From NCBI RefSeq assembly GCF_014203115.1, contig NZ_JACHIJ010000007.1, positions 124,001 to 188,000 of the forward strand: a stretch of DNA of 64,000 nt, written 5' to 3'. The position numbers and the translations under genes are program-made. Of this stretch, positions 7,733 through 16,350 are shown one piece after another (position 1 is the stretch's first letter; every line of letters starts with the position of its first letter). Origin of the DNA: Afipia massiliensis (GTDB taxonomy: Bacteria > Pseudomonadota > Alphaproteobacteria > Rhizobiales > Xanthobacteraceae). Below the pieces are notes generated by a model. The model searched no databases. It was not told the DNA's origin and saw only the letters and a list, made by a program, of their open reading frames with translations.

Positions 7733-9418
7733 ATGACCCCGGACAAGTCGGCGTCTTCAACAAGCGTCACGCGAAGTTTGCTCCGCCGCTTCGCCGCCGA
7801 CGAGCGCGGCAACATCGCGATCATGGGCGCGGCAAGTCTTCTGATGATCATCGCCTGCACGGCGCTGGGCGTCGACGTCGGCACCATCTTCGCCGACAAG
7901 CGCCGCACCCAGAGCGCCGCCGATCTTGCGGCCATCGTCGCCGCAAGCGACCTCACCAATGCGTCCCGCGCTGCTGCGGCGACCGTCGCCAAGAACAAAT
8001 ATCCCCCGGAGTCGCTCGTGGCTGTCGAACCCGGTGTTTACACGGCGAAGGCGTCTCTCTCGCCGCAGCAGCGCTTCGTCGCGGGTGCGACACCCGCCAA
8101 TGCGGTGCGTGTGTCCCTGAAAACCAAAACGCCGCTGTATTTCGGCAAGGTGCTGACTGGCGACAGCCAGTGGGACCTGAAGGCCACCGCCATCGCCAGC
8201 ACCACGCAGCTTGCGACCTTCGCCATCGGCTCGCGGCTGGTCTCGCTCAATGGCGGGCTGTTGAATGCGCTGCTCGGCGGCATGCTCGGCACCACACTCT
8301 CGCTCTCGGCGATGGACTACAATGCGTTGCTCGGTGCGAACATCGATGCGTTCGATTTCCTCCCCGCGCTGGCGACGCGCGTCAACCTGACCGGCGTGAC
8401 CTACGAGGCGCTGCTGAGCAGCAACCTGAAGGTGACCGACATTGTTGCTGCGTTGCAGACTGCAGCCGCCGGCAACAGCGGCGCGATCACGGCGCTCTCC
8501 GGCATCTCATCGTCGTTATCGGGGCTGACCACGCGGATTACGCCTGCCTCGCTGATCAACGTCGGGCCTTATTCCAGTCTCACGGTCGGCCAGAAGCCGA
8601 AGGTTGGCGCGAACGTGTCGGCGCTTGATCTGCTCTCGGCCGCGGCGGCGCTGGCCAACGGCACCAACCAGATCGCGGCGAATGTGAACCTGTCGCTGCC
8701 CGGCATCGCGGGCGTGACCTTGCTGGCGACGGTGGGCGAGCGCCCGGTGGGCACGAGCTGGATCACTGTCGGCCAGGTGGGCGCCAGCGTTCACACCGCG
8801 CAGACGCGCATCCTGCTCAAGATTCAGCTGGTCGGCTCGGGCGCGGTGTCGGTGGTCAATCTTCCGGTCTATGTCGAGATCGCCGCGGGCACCGCGACGC
8901 TCAACGCGGTGTCGTGCGGCTATCCCAACGTCAACACGTCAACGGTGACGCTCGGCGTTTCGCCCGGCATCGTGGACGCGTGGATCGGCGACGTGACGCC
9001 CGCCATGATGACGAATTTCTCCACCAAGCCGAATCCGCCGGCGGCCAATATCGTCAACCTCGGGATCATCCAGGTGTCAGGCCGGGCGCATGCCACCATG
9101 GCCAACACATCGCCGACCAGCGTGAGTTTCAGCTACGCAGACATTCAGGCGCGGACCAAGAAAACGGTGAACACCACGTCGTTCACATCGTCGCTGACGG
9201 CGAGCCTGCTGGGCGATCTGCAACTCGGCGTGCAGCTTGGGCCGCTCGGGCTGCCGATCCCCGGCATCGGCGCGCTGGTGGCCAGCATCATCGGCGGCGC
9301 GACCGGCTCGATCGACACGCTGCTCAACTCGGTGTTGCAGACCCTCGGCGTCGGCCTCGGCCAGGCGGATGTCTGGGTCAACGGCGTGCGATGTGATGGC
9401 GCCGTGCTGGTGAATTAG
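7733..9418 (+). CDS. TadG-like pilus assembly protein
   Basis: 561 residues. The N-terminus has the TadG_N pattern: ERGNIAIMGAASLLMIIACTALGVDVG (transmembrane), then DKRRTQSAADLAAIVAA. The remainder is a long Ala/Gly/Leu/Thr-rich region without a recognisable von Willebrand domain, so it is the wA-less form common in this group. It probably sits in the inner membrane with the rest in the periplasm. The ATG at 7733 follows a run of five G about 10 bp upstream and is preferred over the TTG at 7727 that overlaps tadE. The long C-terminal region is full of LL, LG and NL repeats and may form an extended structure. Confidence 0.75.
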   Translation: MTPDKSASSTSVTRSLLRRFAADERGNIAIMGAASLLMIIACTALGVDVGTIFADKRRTQSAADLAAIVAASDLTNASRAAAATVAKNKYPPESLVAVEPGVYTAKASLSPQQRFVAGATPANAVRVSLKTKTPLYFGKVLTGDSQWDLKATAIASTTQLATFAIGSRLVSLNGGLLNALLGGMLGTTLSLSAMDYNALLGANIDAFDFLPALATRVNLTGVTYEALLSSNLKVTDIVAALQTAAAGNSGAITALSGISSSLSGLTTRITPASLINVGPYSSLTVGQKPKVGANVSALDLLSAAAALANGTNQIAANVNLSLPGIAGVTLLATVGERPVGTSWITVGQVGASVHTAQTRILLKIQLVGSGAVSVVNLPVYVEIAAGTATLNAVSCGYPNVNTSTVTLGVSPGIVDAWIGDVTPAMMTNFSTKPNPPAANIVNLGIIQVSGRAHATMANTSPTSVSFSYADIQARTKKTVNTTSFTSSLTASLLGDLQLGVQLGPLGLPIPGIGALVASIIGGATGSIDTLLNSVLQTLGVGLGQADVWVNGVRCDGAVLVN

Positions 9419-9449
9419 TTCCGTCTTTGATGCACGATGGTTGAATAAT

Positions 9450-9582
9450 CCCTCCCCCTTGTGGGGAGGGTCGGCCGAGCGAAGCGGAGGCCGGGGTGGG
9501 GCTTTCCGTCAGGCGCGTTACCCCCACCCGACGCATTGTTCGCTTCGCTCACAACGCGCCACCCTCCCCACAAGGGGGAGGG
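9450..9582. repeat. Paired palindrome, family D (copy 1, intergenic)
   Basis: Left end CCCTCCCCCTTGTGGGGAGGG and right end an inverted copy (CCCTCCCCACAAGGGGGAGGG). In between are GGCCGGGGTGGGG and CCCCCACCCGAC arms. It fills the tadG-hisS gap. A relative sits inside the uvrB reading frame at 58283-58399. Confidence 0.85.
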
Positions 9583-9670
9583 ACAAGAGAGCACGGTTGC
9601 TCGCTTCCGCGTCGGCTGATAACCCGTGACCTGATATGTTGACAGTCTGCATATCGGAAAACACGAACTC

Positions 9671-11245
9671 ATGTCCGACAAGAAACCCAAAAAACCGCAG
9701 AAACTGCGCGCGCGCTTGCCGCGCGGGCTGGTGGATCGCACGCCCGCCGAGATCGCCGCCACGCGTCAGATGGTCGAGACCATCCGCGAGGTCTATGAGC
9801 GCTACGGGTTCGAGCCGGTGGAAACCCCGGCCATGGAATACACCGATGCGCTCGGAAAATTCCTGCCCGATCAGGACCGGCCCAATGAGGGCGTGTTCTC
9901 GTTTCAGGACGATGACGAGCAGTGGATTTCGCTGCGCTACGACCTGACCGCGCCGCTGGCACGTTACGTCGCGGAGAATTTCGACACGCTGCCGAAGCCG
10001 TATCGCTCCTATCGCAACGGCTACGTATATCGCAACGAGAAGCCGGGTCCGGGCCGCTTCCGCCAGTTCATGCAGTTCGATGCCGATACGGTGGGCTCCG
10101 CTTCGCCCGCCGCCGACGCCGAGATGTGCATGATGGCGGCGGACACCATGGAAGCGCTCGGCATTCCGCGCGGCAGCTACGTGGTGAAAGTCAACAACCG
10201 CAAGGTGCTCGATGGTGTGATGGAAAGCATCGGCCTTGGCGGCGACGAGAACGCCGGTAAGCGCCTCACGGTGCTGCGCGCGATCGACAAGCTGGATCGG
10301 TTGGGCGTTGAAGGCGTGAAGCAGTTGCTCGGTGAAGGCCGCAAGGATGAAAGCGGCGACTTTACAAAGGGTGCAGGACTCAACGATTCACAATCGAATT
10401 CGATAGTTCATTTTATGAATCTAACGAACCAGGTTGCCGTGGAAATAGCTGAAGGGAAGTCTCTTCCGTCAAACGTTACCAAGAAGGATTTGGCTGACTG
10501 GTACATCATTGATGAGATGCAATCGTCATTTCATGGGAATGCGACTGTAAAGGCCGGTCTTGATGAATTGATGTCTATTTGGGAGCTCGTTCGCTTTAGC
10601 GGTTATGGAATTGATCGGATCAAGATCGATCCCTCCGTCGTGCGCGGGCTCGAATACTACACCGGACCTGTCTACGAAGTTGAACTGCTGCTCGACACCA
10701 AGGACGAGAAGGGCCGTCCCGTTCGCTTCGGTTCGGTCGGCGGCGGCGGACGTTATGATGGACTCGTGTCGCGCTTTCGCGGCGAGCCGGTCCCTGCGAC
10801 CGGCTTCTCCATCGGCGTGTCGCGCCTGCAGGCGGCGCTGACGTTGCTCGGCAAGATCGACACCACGCCGGAATTCGGTCCTGTCGTGGTCGTGGTGATG
10901 GATCGCAACGAGATTGCGCAATATCAAAAATTCGTCGCGACGCTGCGCAACGCGGGCATCCGCGCCGAACTCTATCTCGGCAATCCGAAGAACAATCTCG
11001 GCGTGCAGTTCAAGTATGCCGACCGGCGCAACTCGCCGTGCGTCGTCATTCAAGGCGGCGACGAGAAGGTGAAGGGTGAGGTTCAGATCAAGGACCTGAT
11101 CATCGGTGCGGAAATTGCCGGAGACACCGGTAATCGCGACGACTATCTGCAGAAGCAGGCCGAGGCGCAGTTCGCCGCGAAGGAAAGCGATCTGGTCGAA
11201 GCCGTGCGCAAGGTGCTCGCGCGTCACAACGTGAATTGGAAGTAA
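9671..11245 (+). CDS. hisS: Histidyl-tRNA synthetase
   Basis: Class II synthetase that charges tRNA-His. Motif 2 is readable as [20 protein letters not shown], the histidine-binding signature as [14 protein letters not shown], a Gly-rich stretch as GGGGRYDGL, and motif 3 as GFSIGVSRL. 524 residues, somewhat long for the enzyme. Between about 10370 and 10620 (residues near 235-315, the insertion region) the DNA falls to about 43% GC by hand count, against 58-65% on either side, with codons such as AAT, TCA and ATA. That suggests an imported or replaced segment. The start ATG lies a few bases after ACACGAACTC; the ribosome-binding site is weak. Confidence 0.95.
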   Translation: MSDKKPKKPQKLRARLPRGLVDRTPAEIAATRQMVETIREVYERYGFEPVETPAMEYTDALGKFLPDQDRPNEGVFSFQDDDEQWISLRYDLTAPLARYVAENFDTLPKPYRSYRNGYVYRNEKPGPGRFRQFMQFDADTVGSASPAADAEMCMMAADTMEALGIPRGSYVVKVNNRKVLDGVMESIGLGGDENAGKRLTVLRAIDKLDRLGVEGVKQLLGEGRKDESGDFTKGAGLNDSQSNSIVHFMNLTNQVAVEIAEGKSLPSNVTKKDLADWYIIDEMQSSFHGNATVKAGLDELMSIWELVRFSGYGIDRIKIDPSVVRGLEYYTGPVYEVELLLDTKDEKGRPVRFGSVGGGGRYDGLVSRFRGEPVPATGFSIGVSRLQAALTLLGKIDTTPEFGPVVVVVMDRNEIAQYQKFVATLRNAGIRAELYLGNPKNNLGVQFKYADRRNSPCVVIQGGDEKVKGEVQIKDLIIGAEIAGDTGNRDDYLQKQAEAQFAAKESDLVEAVRKVLARHNVNWK

Positions 11246-11252
11246 CTAGGAT

Positions 11253-11340
11253 TGTCATGGCCGGGCTTGTCCCGGCCATCTACGTCTTGTCTGATGGTCG
11301 AAGAAAGTCGTGGATGGCCGGATCAAGTCCGGCCATGACG
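11253..11340. repeat. Paired palindrome, family B (copy 2)
   Basis: Same design as 5637-5726: GTCATGGCCGGGC..CCCGGCC at the left and GGCCGGATC..GGCCATGACG at the right. It lies between hisS and the tautomerase gene. Confidence 0.85.
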
Positions 11341-11405
11341 AAGAACGCAGAAACACGTTGGAAGCAAACGAACGCGACGTCGTCGCAAAGAAAAAGGAAG
11401 CAACA

Positions 11406-11606
11406 ATGCCTGAAGTTATCGTGAACATGGTCGCCGGACGCACCGACGATCAGAAGAAGGGCATGATGTTCGACATCACCCAGGCGCTGGTGAAAAACCT
11501 CGGGGTCGATGCGGAAGTCGTGACGGTGCAGATCAATGAAGCACCGCTGACCCACAAGATGAAGGGCGGCAAGACCTTCCTCGAGCGCAAGGCCGCAGCG
11601 AAATAA
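11406..11606 (+). CDS. 4-oxalocrotonate tautomerase family protein
   Basis: 66 residues, the usual size for the small tautomerases that work as hexamers of about 60-70 residues. The start MPEVIVNM puts Pro at position 1 after Met removal, the catalytic base of the family. The Arg of AGRTDDQK aligns with Arg11 of 4-OT. It probably interconverts keto and enol forms of an unknown acid. AGGA sits 8-11 bp before the ATG. A longer in-frame extension upstream runs into the family B repeat and is rejected. The next gene begins 7 bp downstream, so the two are likely cotranscribed. Confidence 0.85.
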   Translation: MPEVIVNMVAGRTDDQKKGMMFDITQALVKNLGVDAEVVTVQINEAPLTHKMKGGKTFLERKAAAK

Positions 11607-11613
11607 CCCGCGC

Positions 11614-12009
11614 ATGAACGTGCTTGAGAAAGTCACCGTCGGCATTCCCGGCGAAACGGTCGTCACTGTTGCGCATGAGATGACGGTGCAGCATTTTCTC
11701 GCGACCATGCCGGCGGTCTATGCGACCCCGGTCATGATCCTGCACATGGAAAAGGCCAGCACCGCCTCCATCGCCGACCTGTTGCCGGACGGCTATGTCA
11801 GCGTCGGCATGGAGGTGAACGTCCGGCATCTGGCGGCGACGCCGGTCGGGCGCACGGTGCGCGTGACGTCACGCGTGCGCCAGATCGATGCCAAGAGCGT
11901 GCTGTTCGATGTCGAGGCCTGGGACGGGTCCCGCAAGATCGGCGACGGCACCCATCGGCGCGGCGTGATCAATGTCGCGGCGTTCGAAAAGCGGTTCGGC
12001 GTCAGTTGA
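11614..12009 (+). CDS. Hotdog-fold thioesterase, fluoroacetyl-CoA thioesterase (FlK)-like
   Basis: A 131-residue hotdog-fold protein. Thr38, Glu46 and His72 match the FlK catalytic set Thr42/Glu50/His76 at a constant offset of four, and the segment GDGTHRRGVIN is typical of the FlK-like family. It would hydrolyse an acyl-CoA thioester. Fluoroacetyl-CoA itself is not implied, since most family members are uncharacterised. Located 7 bp after the tautomerase gene. Confidence 0.8.
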   Translation: MNVLEKVTVGIPGETVVTVAHEMTVQHFLATMPAVYATPVMILHMEKASTASIADLLPDGYVSVGMEVNVRHLAATPVGRTVRVTSRVRQIDAKSVLFDVEAWDGSRKIGDGTHRRGVINVAAFEKRFGVS

Positions 12010-12102
12010 TGCGGCTCGCGCCGGTCCCTTTTGAGCATTTCTGATTGTTCTGGGGCCTTGAACGGGGCTAGGTTTCCGGCCGTTCGCCAACGGAGACGTC
12101 CG

Positions 12103-12318
12103 ATGAGACTCGTGCTGATTGCCGCCGCGGCCGTGATGCTGTCCGGACAGGTTCATGCGCAGGGCAGGGGGCGTCCCAGCGGCGATACGGGCGCTTCGCA
12201 GCCCCAGGGCGAGGACCGGCAGAAGCGCATGGCCCGGGAAGAGGCCGCCGCCAGGGCCGCCATGAAGAATGTCCCGGATTCGAAAGAGAAGTACGATCCC
12301 TGGAAGATCGGAAAGTAG
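12103..12318 (+). CDS. Small secreted hydrophilic protein, unknown function
   Basis: 71 residues. Signal peptide MRLVLIAAAAVMLSGQVHAQ with probable cleavage after HAQ, then a charged, low-complexity mature part rich in Gly, Ala, Arg and Glu, ending in DPWKIGK. The mature part has no cysteine or known motif. GGAG lies 8-11 bp upstream of the ATG. It is convergent with the DUF3617 gene. I do not recognise a function. Confidence 0.65.
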   Translation: MRLVLIAAAAVMLSGQVHAQGRGRPSGDTGASQPQGEDRQKRMAREEAAARAAMKNVPDSKEKYDPWKIGK

Positions 12319-12338
12319 ATCGGGAAGTAGAGCTGCGC

Positions 12339-12866
12339 CTACTTCTTCGGCGCCATTCCCTGCATGGCCTGCATATCCTTGATGTTCATCTTCATGCCGC
12401 CGGGCATCACGATGTCGCCGGCCTTCTGGTCCGCCTTGCAGGCGCCAAGCCACTTCGCATCCATCATCGTAACCGACTCCGGAAGCTTGCCGTCGCCCTT
12501 GGTGGACACCTTCACCGTATAGGCTGAATTGAAGTCGCCGTTGATCTCGGTGCGTGAGACCGAGGTTGTGCCGCCGACCGTGCAGGTCGCATCGATCACG
12601 AAACCGGTCGCGGTCTTCTGCATGTCCTGTTTGGAGCACATGTCCTTCGCCATCGGGCTGAAGGAGGCGGCCATGTCCTTGTCGGTGGTGGCGTCGGTGC
12701 ATTGCTGCATGGTCATCGCGGGCATCTGGGCTCCGGCGTTGACCTTGATTTCCCAAAGGCCCGGCTTGCGGTTCGGCATTTCGACCGGACCGGCCAGCGC
12801 GGGAAGGGCGAACATGCCGACACAGATCGTCAGCGCCATCACACGAGATGAAGGCGTTCGCGTCAT
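12339..12866 (-). CDS. DUF3617-type periplasmic protein
   Basis: 175 residues with a signal peptide (MTRTPSSRVMALTICVGMFALPALA). The mature protein starts with MPNRKPGLWEIKV, the hallmark opening of DUF3617, followed by four or more cysteines spread through it (QQCTDA, DMCSKQ, ATCTV, GACKAD) that probably form disulfides. It is Met- and Lys-rich near the C-terminus. Function unknown in the family. A longer frame upstream is open but the signal peptide sets the start. Confidence 0.75.
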   Translation of the reverse strand: MTRTPSSRVMALTICVGMFALPALAGPVEMPNRKPGLWEIKVNAGAQMPAMTMQQCTDATTDKDMAASFSPMAKDMCSKQDMQKTATGFVIDATCTVGGTTSVSRTEINGDFNSAYTVKVSTKGDGKLPESVTMMDAKWLGACKADQKAGDIVMPGGMKMNIKDMQAMQGMAPKK

Positions 12867-12888
12867 GGGCTGCCCCTTTGATGTGGTG

Positions 12889-13191
12889 TCAGTAGCCGAC
12901 GCGCAGCGGCCGATCGAGGTGACCCGGATGGACCCAGACGCAGGCGAAGGAAATATAGCCGCCGTACTGGGCATCGGTGCCGGTCAGTTTCACGGCCTTG
13001 CCGTAGCGGGCGCAATGATCGACCGCCATCGCCTTGATGTCCGCGCCTTCCTTGTAGAGCGAATAGGCGATGATGCCGCCGGTGTCGTTGCCCTTGAAGG
13101 GCGGCACCGTGTCGACAAACGCGTTTGCTGGCGTCAGCGCAAGGGTCCCCAAAACTGCTGTCAGGATCGCCGTTCCAGTCGCTCGCATCAT
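12889..13191 (-). CDS. Small exported protein, unknown function
   Basis: 100 residues with a signal peptide (MMRATGTAILTAVLGTLALTPANA). The mature part holds KGNDTGGIIAYSLYKEGADI and two cysteines (DHCARYGK, SFACVWV). A segment near HCARYGKAVKLTGTDAQYGGY suggests a short folded domain, but I cannot name a family. It precedes the DUF3617 gene on the same strand with a 22-bp gap, so they may be cotranscribed. Confidence 0.65.
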   Translation of the reverse strand: MMRATGTAILTAVLGTLALTPANAFVDTVPPFKGNDTGGIIAYSLYKEGADIKAMAVDHCARYGKAVKLTGTDAQYGGYISFACVWVHPGHLDRPLRVGY

Positions 13192-13357
13192 GCTCTCCGT
13201 TCGATTCCACCCTCACCATAAGGCGGTCGGGCTGCCATGGAAAGAACGCCAGCGCGATTCGATGGGGGTTGGTGGCCGAGTGTTGCCGCGCTGCACTTGA
13301 CCGGCTGACGGCTTCGCGGCACCTTCCGACGCAACGATCATTCGGTGGACCGCCTTC

Positions 13358-13828
13358 ATGCGCGACCTTTTCTCGACAATCCGGAAACTGACTCTTGCCC
13401 TGGCGCTTGGCGCCATGGCCGGCCTGACGGCATTCAGCCCTGCGGTCGAAGCCGCCGGTGTTCTGGAGCGCGGCATCTGGCTGTCCGGCCCGCGTTACGA
13501 CGGCGCTATACGCCCCTGCAGCGAAGCGCTCGGGACCATTTCCCAGCAGTTCGCGGAAAAAGAGAGCAAGTTCTGGAATTCGGCGCTTGTGATTACAGGC
13601 TACGCCAATGTCCACGAGGTTGCGTTCCGCGCCTGGGCCAATGACAGCATTCCACGCCGCTTCTGCACCGCCAGCGCCATGCTGAACGATGGCCGCGCAC
13701 GTCAGGTGCATTTTTCGGTCATCGAGGACGGCGGCTTCGCCGGATTCGATTCGGGTGTCGAATGGTGCGTGGTCGGCCTCGACCGCAATTGGGCCTACAA
13801 CCCATCCTGCAAGGCCGCACGGCCCTAA
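13358..13828 (+). CDS. Exported protein, unknown function
   Basis: 156 residues with an N-terminal signal segment (KLTLALALGAMAGLTAFSPAVEAA) and a mature region with four cysteines (RPCSEAL, RRFCTAS, EWCVVGL, PSCKAA), which suggests two disulfides in the periplasm. WNSALVITGYANVHEVAFRAW may be a core strand-helix unit. Its start lies 166 bp from the start of the small exported protein on the other strand, so the pair share a promoter region. I do not recognise a family. Confidence 0.65.
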   Translation: MRDLFSTIRKLTLALALGAMAGLTAFSPAVEAAGVLERGIWLSGPRYDGAIRPCSEALGTISQQFAEKESKFWNSALVITGYANVHEVAFRAWANDSIPRRFCTASAMLNDGRARQVHFSVIEDGGFAGFDSGVEWCVVGLDRNWAYNPSCKAARP

Positions 13829-13834
13829 ACTTCG

Positions 13835-13895
13835 CAAAATCGATTCGTGATTCGGGTCGCCCCGTCCGCTTCGCGGTGGACGAGGCGATTTTGTT
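13835..13895 (+). terminator. Possible terminator
   Basis: CAAAATCG (13835-13842) pairs with CGATTTTG (13886-13893), with an inner GTCC/GGAC-type arm, followed by TTCTT. It lies 7 bp after the exported-protein gene. The loop is long, so only moderate support. Confidence 0.45.
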
Positions 13896-13995
13896 CTTGA
13901 AATGTTCTTTTGGCCTGACTAGGCTTTGAGCATTGCGTAGTCCGCACGAGCTCCGGCGCTGGCCGGAGGATGCGGAGAGGGGTGGGGGCGTCGCC

Positions 13996-14739
13996 ATGTT
14001 CGGTTTCAGGTCTGGTTCGTCGGCCGCTGTTTTTTCATTTGGGTTTTTCACCGACTCGTTGTTCCGCCGGTTTACCGCCCCGCTGCTCGGCCTTGTGATG
14101 GCCGGCGTCGTTGCGGGCTCCGCATCGGCGCAGGATCATCGCCAGAATGCGCCCGGCGAGTTCGACTTCTACGTGCTCGCGCTGTCGTGGTCGCCGTCGT
14201 TCTGTCAGGCCGCGAGTGAGCGCGGCAATTCCGGCCGCGGCATCCAGACCCAATGCGCTGGCCGGCCGTTTTCTTTCGTCGTGCACGGGCTGTGGCCGCA
14301 ATACGATCGCGGCTTTCCGAACTATTGCCAGCGGCCGTCGCCGCGACTCGACCGCAAGGTCATGACCTCGATGCTCGATCTGATGCCGGCGCCGGGCCTG
14401 ATCTACAACGAATGGGACAAGCACGGCACCTGCTCGGGACTGGGCGCCCGCGCCTATTTCGAAACCACCCGCAAGGCCCGCGCGGCGGTGAAGATTCCGG
14501 CCGAATATCTCGAACTGGCCGACACCAGATTAGTTGCGCCAGCCGACATCGAGGACGCCTTCATCAAGGTCAATCCCGGCCTCTCCAGTTCGGCCATTGC
14601 GGTGACCTGCGACAGCAAGCGTCTCAGCGAGGTGCGCATCTGCATGAGCAAGGATCTGCAGTTCCGCGCCTGCGAGGAGATCGACCGCCGCGCCTGCCGT
14701 CGCGACAAGGTGGTGATGCCGCCGGTGCGCGGGGGATAA
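13996..14739 (+). CDS. Ribonuclease T2 family protein
   Basis: A secreted or periplasmic endoribonuclease that cleaves RNA through a 2',3'-cyclic phosphate. Both conserved active-site motifs are intact: CAS I as FVVHGLWPQ and CAS II as EWDKHGTC, each with its catalytic histidine. An N-terminal hydrophobic stretch (APLLGLVMAGVVAGSASAQ) gives a signal peptide. Several cysteines (FCQAA, TQCAG, NYCQR, GTCSG, ICMSK, RACEE, RACRR) would form disulfides. 247 residues from the ATG after GGTGGGGG; an upstream TTG start is less likely. Confidence 0.9.
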   Translation: MFGFRSGSSAAVFSFGFFTDSLFRRFTAPLLGLVMAGVVAGSASAQDHRQNAPGEFDFYVLALSWSPSFCQAASERGNSGRGIQTQCAGRPFSFVVHGLWPQYDRGFPNYCQRPSPRLDRKVMTSMLDLMPAPGLIYNEWDKHGTCSGLGARAYFETTRKARAAVKIPAEYLELADTRLVAPADIEDAFIKVNPGLSSSAIAVTCDSKRLSEVRICMSKDLQFRACEEIDRRACRRDKVVMPPVRGG

Positions 14740-14745
14740 GCTGTG

Positions 14746-14860
14746 CCGTCACCCTGAGGTGCCGTAGCGCAGCGGAGGCCTCGAAGGGCGACGGCACCCA
14801 TCGTCCTAAGTGCATCGTCATCCTTCGAGGCTCGCAAAAGCTCGCACCTCAGGATGACGG
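14746..14860. repeat. Paired palindrome, family C (copy 1)
   Basis: Left arm CCGTCACCCTGAGGTGCCG..GCCTCGAAGGGCGACGG, spacer, right arm CGTCATCCTTCGAGG..CACCTCAGGATGACGG. The same elements occur in inverse order at 44598-44702. It lies between the RNase T2 gene and rlmJ. Confidence 0.85.
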
Positions 14861-14916
14861 ATCTCACCCTCGTTCCGGACGTTACTTTCGTCGCGCGATG
14901 TCGTAACTGTCGCGCC

Positions 14917-15774
14917 ATGAACTACCGTCACGCATTCCACGCTGGAAACTTCGCCGATGTCATCAAGCACATCGTGCTGGCGCGCATCCTGACCTACCTG
15001 CACGAGAAGCCGGCCGCGTTCCGCGTGATCGACACCCATGCCGGCGCCGGGCTGTACGATCTGACCGGCAGCGAAGCCGAGCGCGGCGGCGAATGGCGCA
15101 CCGGCATCGCGCGGCTGATGCAGGCGCGATTGTCCGAGCCGGTCATGGCGCTGGTCGCGCCCTATCTCGACATCGTGCGCGCGTTCAATCCTCAGCGCGA
15201 TCTCACCGCCTATCCGGGCTCGCCGCTGATCGCTCGCGCGCTGTTGCGGCCGCAGGACAGTCTGGTCGCCTGCGAGCTGGAGCCGGACGCACGCAAGCAA
15301 CTGATTTCCGCATTGCGTCGCGACACGCAGGCGCGCGTGGTCGATCTCGACGGCTGGACCGGGCTGCCGGCATTCGTGCCGCCGAACGAGCGGCGCGGGC
15401 TGGTGCTGATCGATCCGCCGTTCGAGAGCCGCGACGAGTTCAAGCGGCTGGCGGATGGCTTCAGCGCGGCGCACGCCAAATGGCCGACCGGCATCTACAT
15501 GCTCTGGTATCCGGTGAAAGAACGCCGCGCCACCGACACCCTGGCGGATCAAGTGGCGCGCGTGGCGAACGCCGGCGGCGACGCCAAATGCCTGCGCGTC
15601 GAATTCAGCGTCGCGCCGCAGACGCAGGACTCAGGTTTGGTGTCCGCCGGTCTGTTGATCGTCAATCCGCCATGGACGTTGGCTGCGGAGTTGAAGGCGA
15701 TCCTGCACGAGCTTGAGAAGCCGCTCGGTCTCGGAGGCGCCGGCCGCTTCCGGGTCGAAGCCGTCAGAGCCTGA
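14917..15774 (+). CDS. rlmJ: 23S rRNA (adenine2030-N6)-methyltransferase
   Basis: Methylates A2030 of 23S rRNA using S-adenosylmethionine. The start MNYRHAFHAGNFADVIKH is the distinctive RlmJ N-terminus. The SAM-binding part is VIDTHAGAGLYDL, and the N6-adenine catalytic motif is DPPF in LIDPPFESRDEF. 285 residues, close to E. coli RlmJ at 280. A longer frame upstream starts inside the family C repeat region and is rejected. Confidence 0.93.
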   Translation: MNYRHAFHAGNFADVIKHIVLARILTYLHEKPAAFRVIDTHAGAGLYDLTGSEAERGGEWRTGIARLMQARLSEPVMALVAPYLDIVRAFNPQRDLTAYPGSPLIARALLRPQDSLVACELEPDARKQLISALRRDTQARVVDLDGWTGLPAFVPPNERRGLVLIDPPFESRDEFKRLADGFSAAHAKWPTGIYMLWYPVKERRATDTLADQVARVANAGGDAKCLRVEFSVAPQTQDSGLVSAGLLIVNPPWTLAAELKAILHELEKPLGLGGAGRFRVEAVRA

Positions 15775-16052
15775 TGCACTGCACGCGCAGCGCTTGATGC
15801 GTGCCTGGAGTCCGTGCGCACGAATACCCCAAATGCGGCATGGCCAATTTGCCGGGAACCGTATTATGCTACAGCCGTGAAGGTCGGCTTTTACGTCCCG
15901 CGCCCGCGAATGGCCGCGGCGGAATGACGAGAGGCCCCGGGCGCTCCCTGTTTTTGGAGGCGTTCTCCAAGGCCGCCGCTTTCCGGCAGTGAATGCCGGG
16001 CCTGGCCGACGCGCGTTGCGCGCCGGAGGTGCAATGCGGGGAGGGGTTCCCG

Positions 16053-16268
16053 ATGGCCATGACAGGTGTCGTCAAGTTTTTCAATGCCGAGCGCGGTTAC
16101 GGATTCATCAAGCCGGACGACGGCGGACGCGATGTGTTCGTACATATCACCGCAGTCGAGCGTGCGGGATTGAAGGATTTGATCGAAGGACAGCGTATTA
16201 CTTTTGAAGTCGAGCCTGACAAGAAGGGCAAGGGACCGAAGGCGGTCGATCTCGTCGTTTCGCCCTGA
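16053..16268 (+). CDS. Cold shock protein (CspA family)
   Basis: 71-residue single cold-shock domain that binds single-stranded RNA and DNA. RNP1 is RGYGFIKP and RNP2 is DVFVHI. The ATG giving MAMTGVVKFFN follows GGGAGGGG. The roughly 280 bp between rlmJ and this gene probably holds a long 5' leader, as is usual for cold-shock genes; I found no convincing promoter in it. Confidence 0.93.
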   Translation: MAMTGVVKFFNAERGYGFIKPDDGGRDVFVHITAVERAGLKDLIEGQRITFEVEPDKKGKGPKAVDLVVSP

Positions 16269-16300
16269 CGCATCCTCGGGATTAAACCCCGCAAATGAAA

Positions 16301-16323
16301 ATCCCGGGCGCGAGGCCCGGGAT
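16301..16323. terminator. Bidirectional hairpin between csp and the outer-membrane gene
   Basis: Perfect 9-bp stem ATCCCGGGC / GCCCGGGAT with a 5-nt loop, between two convergent genes. The left flank is AAATGAAA, so the T-run is on the minus strand. Confidence 0.7.
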
Positions 16324-16350
16324 CGATGACATGCGAATGCGTTACGCAGA

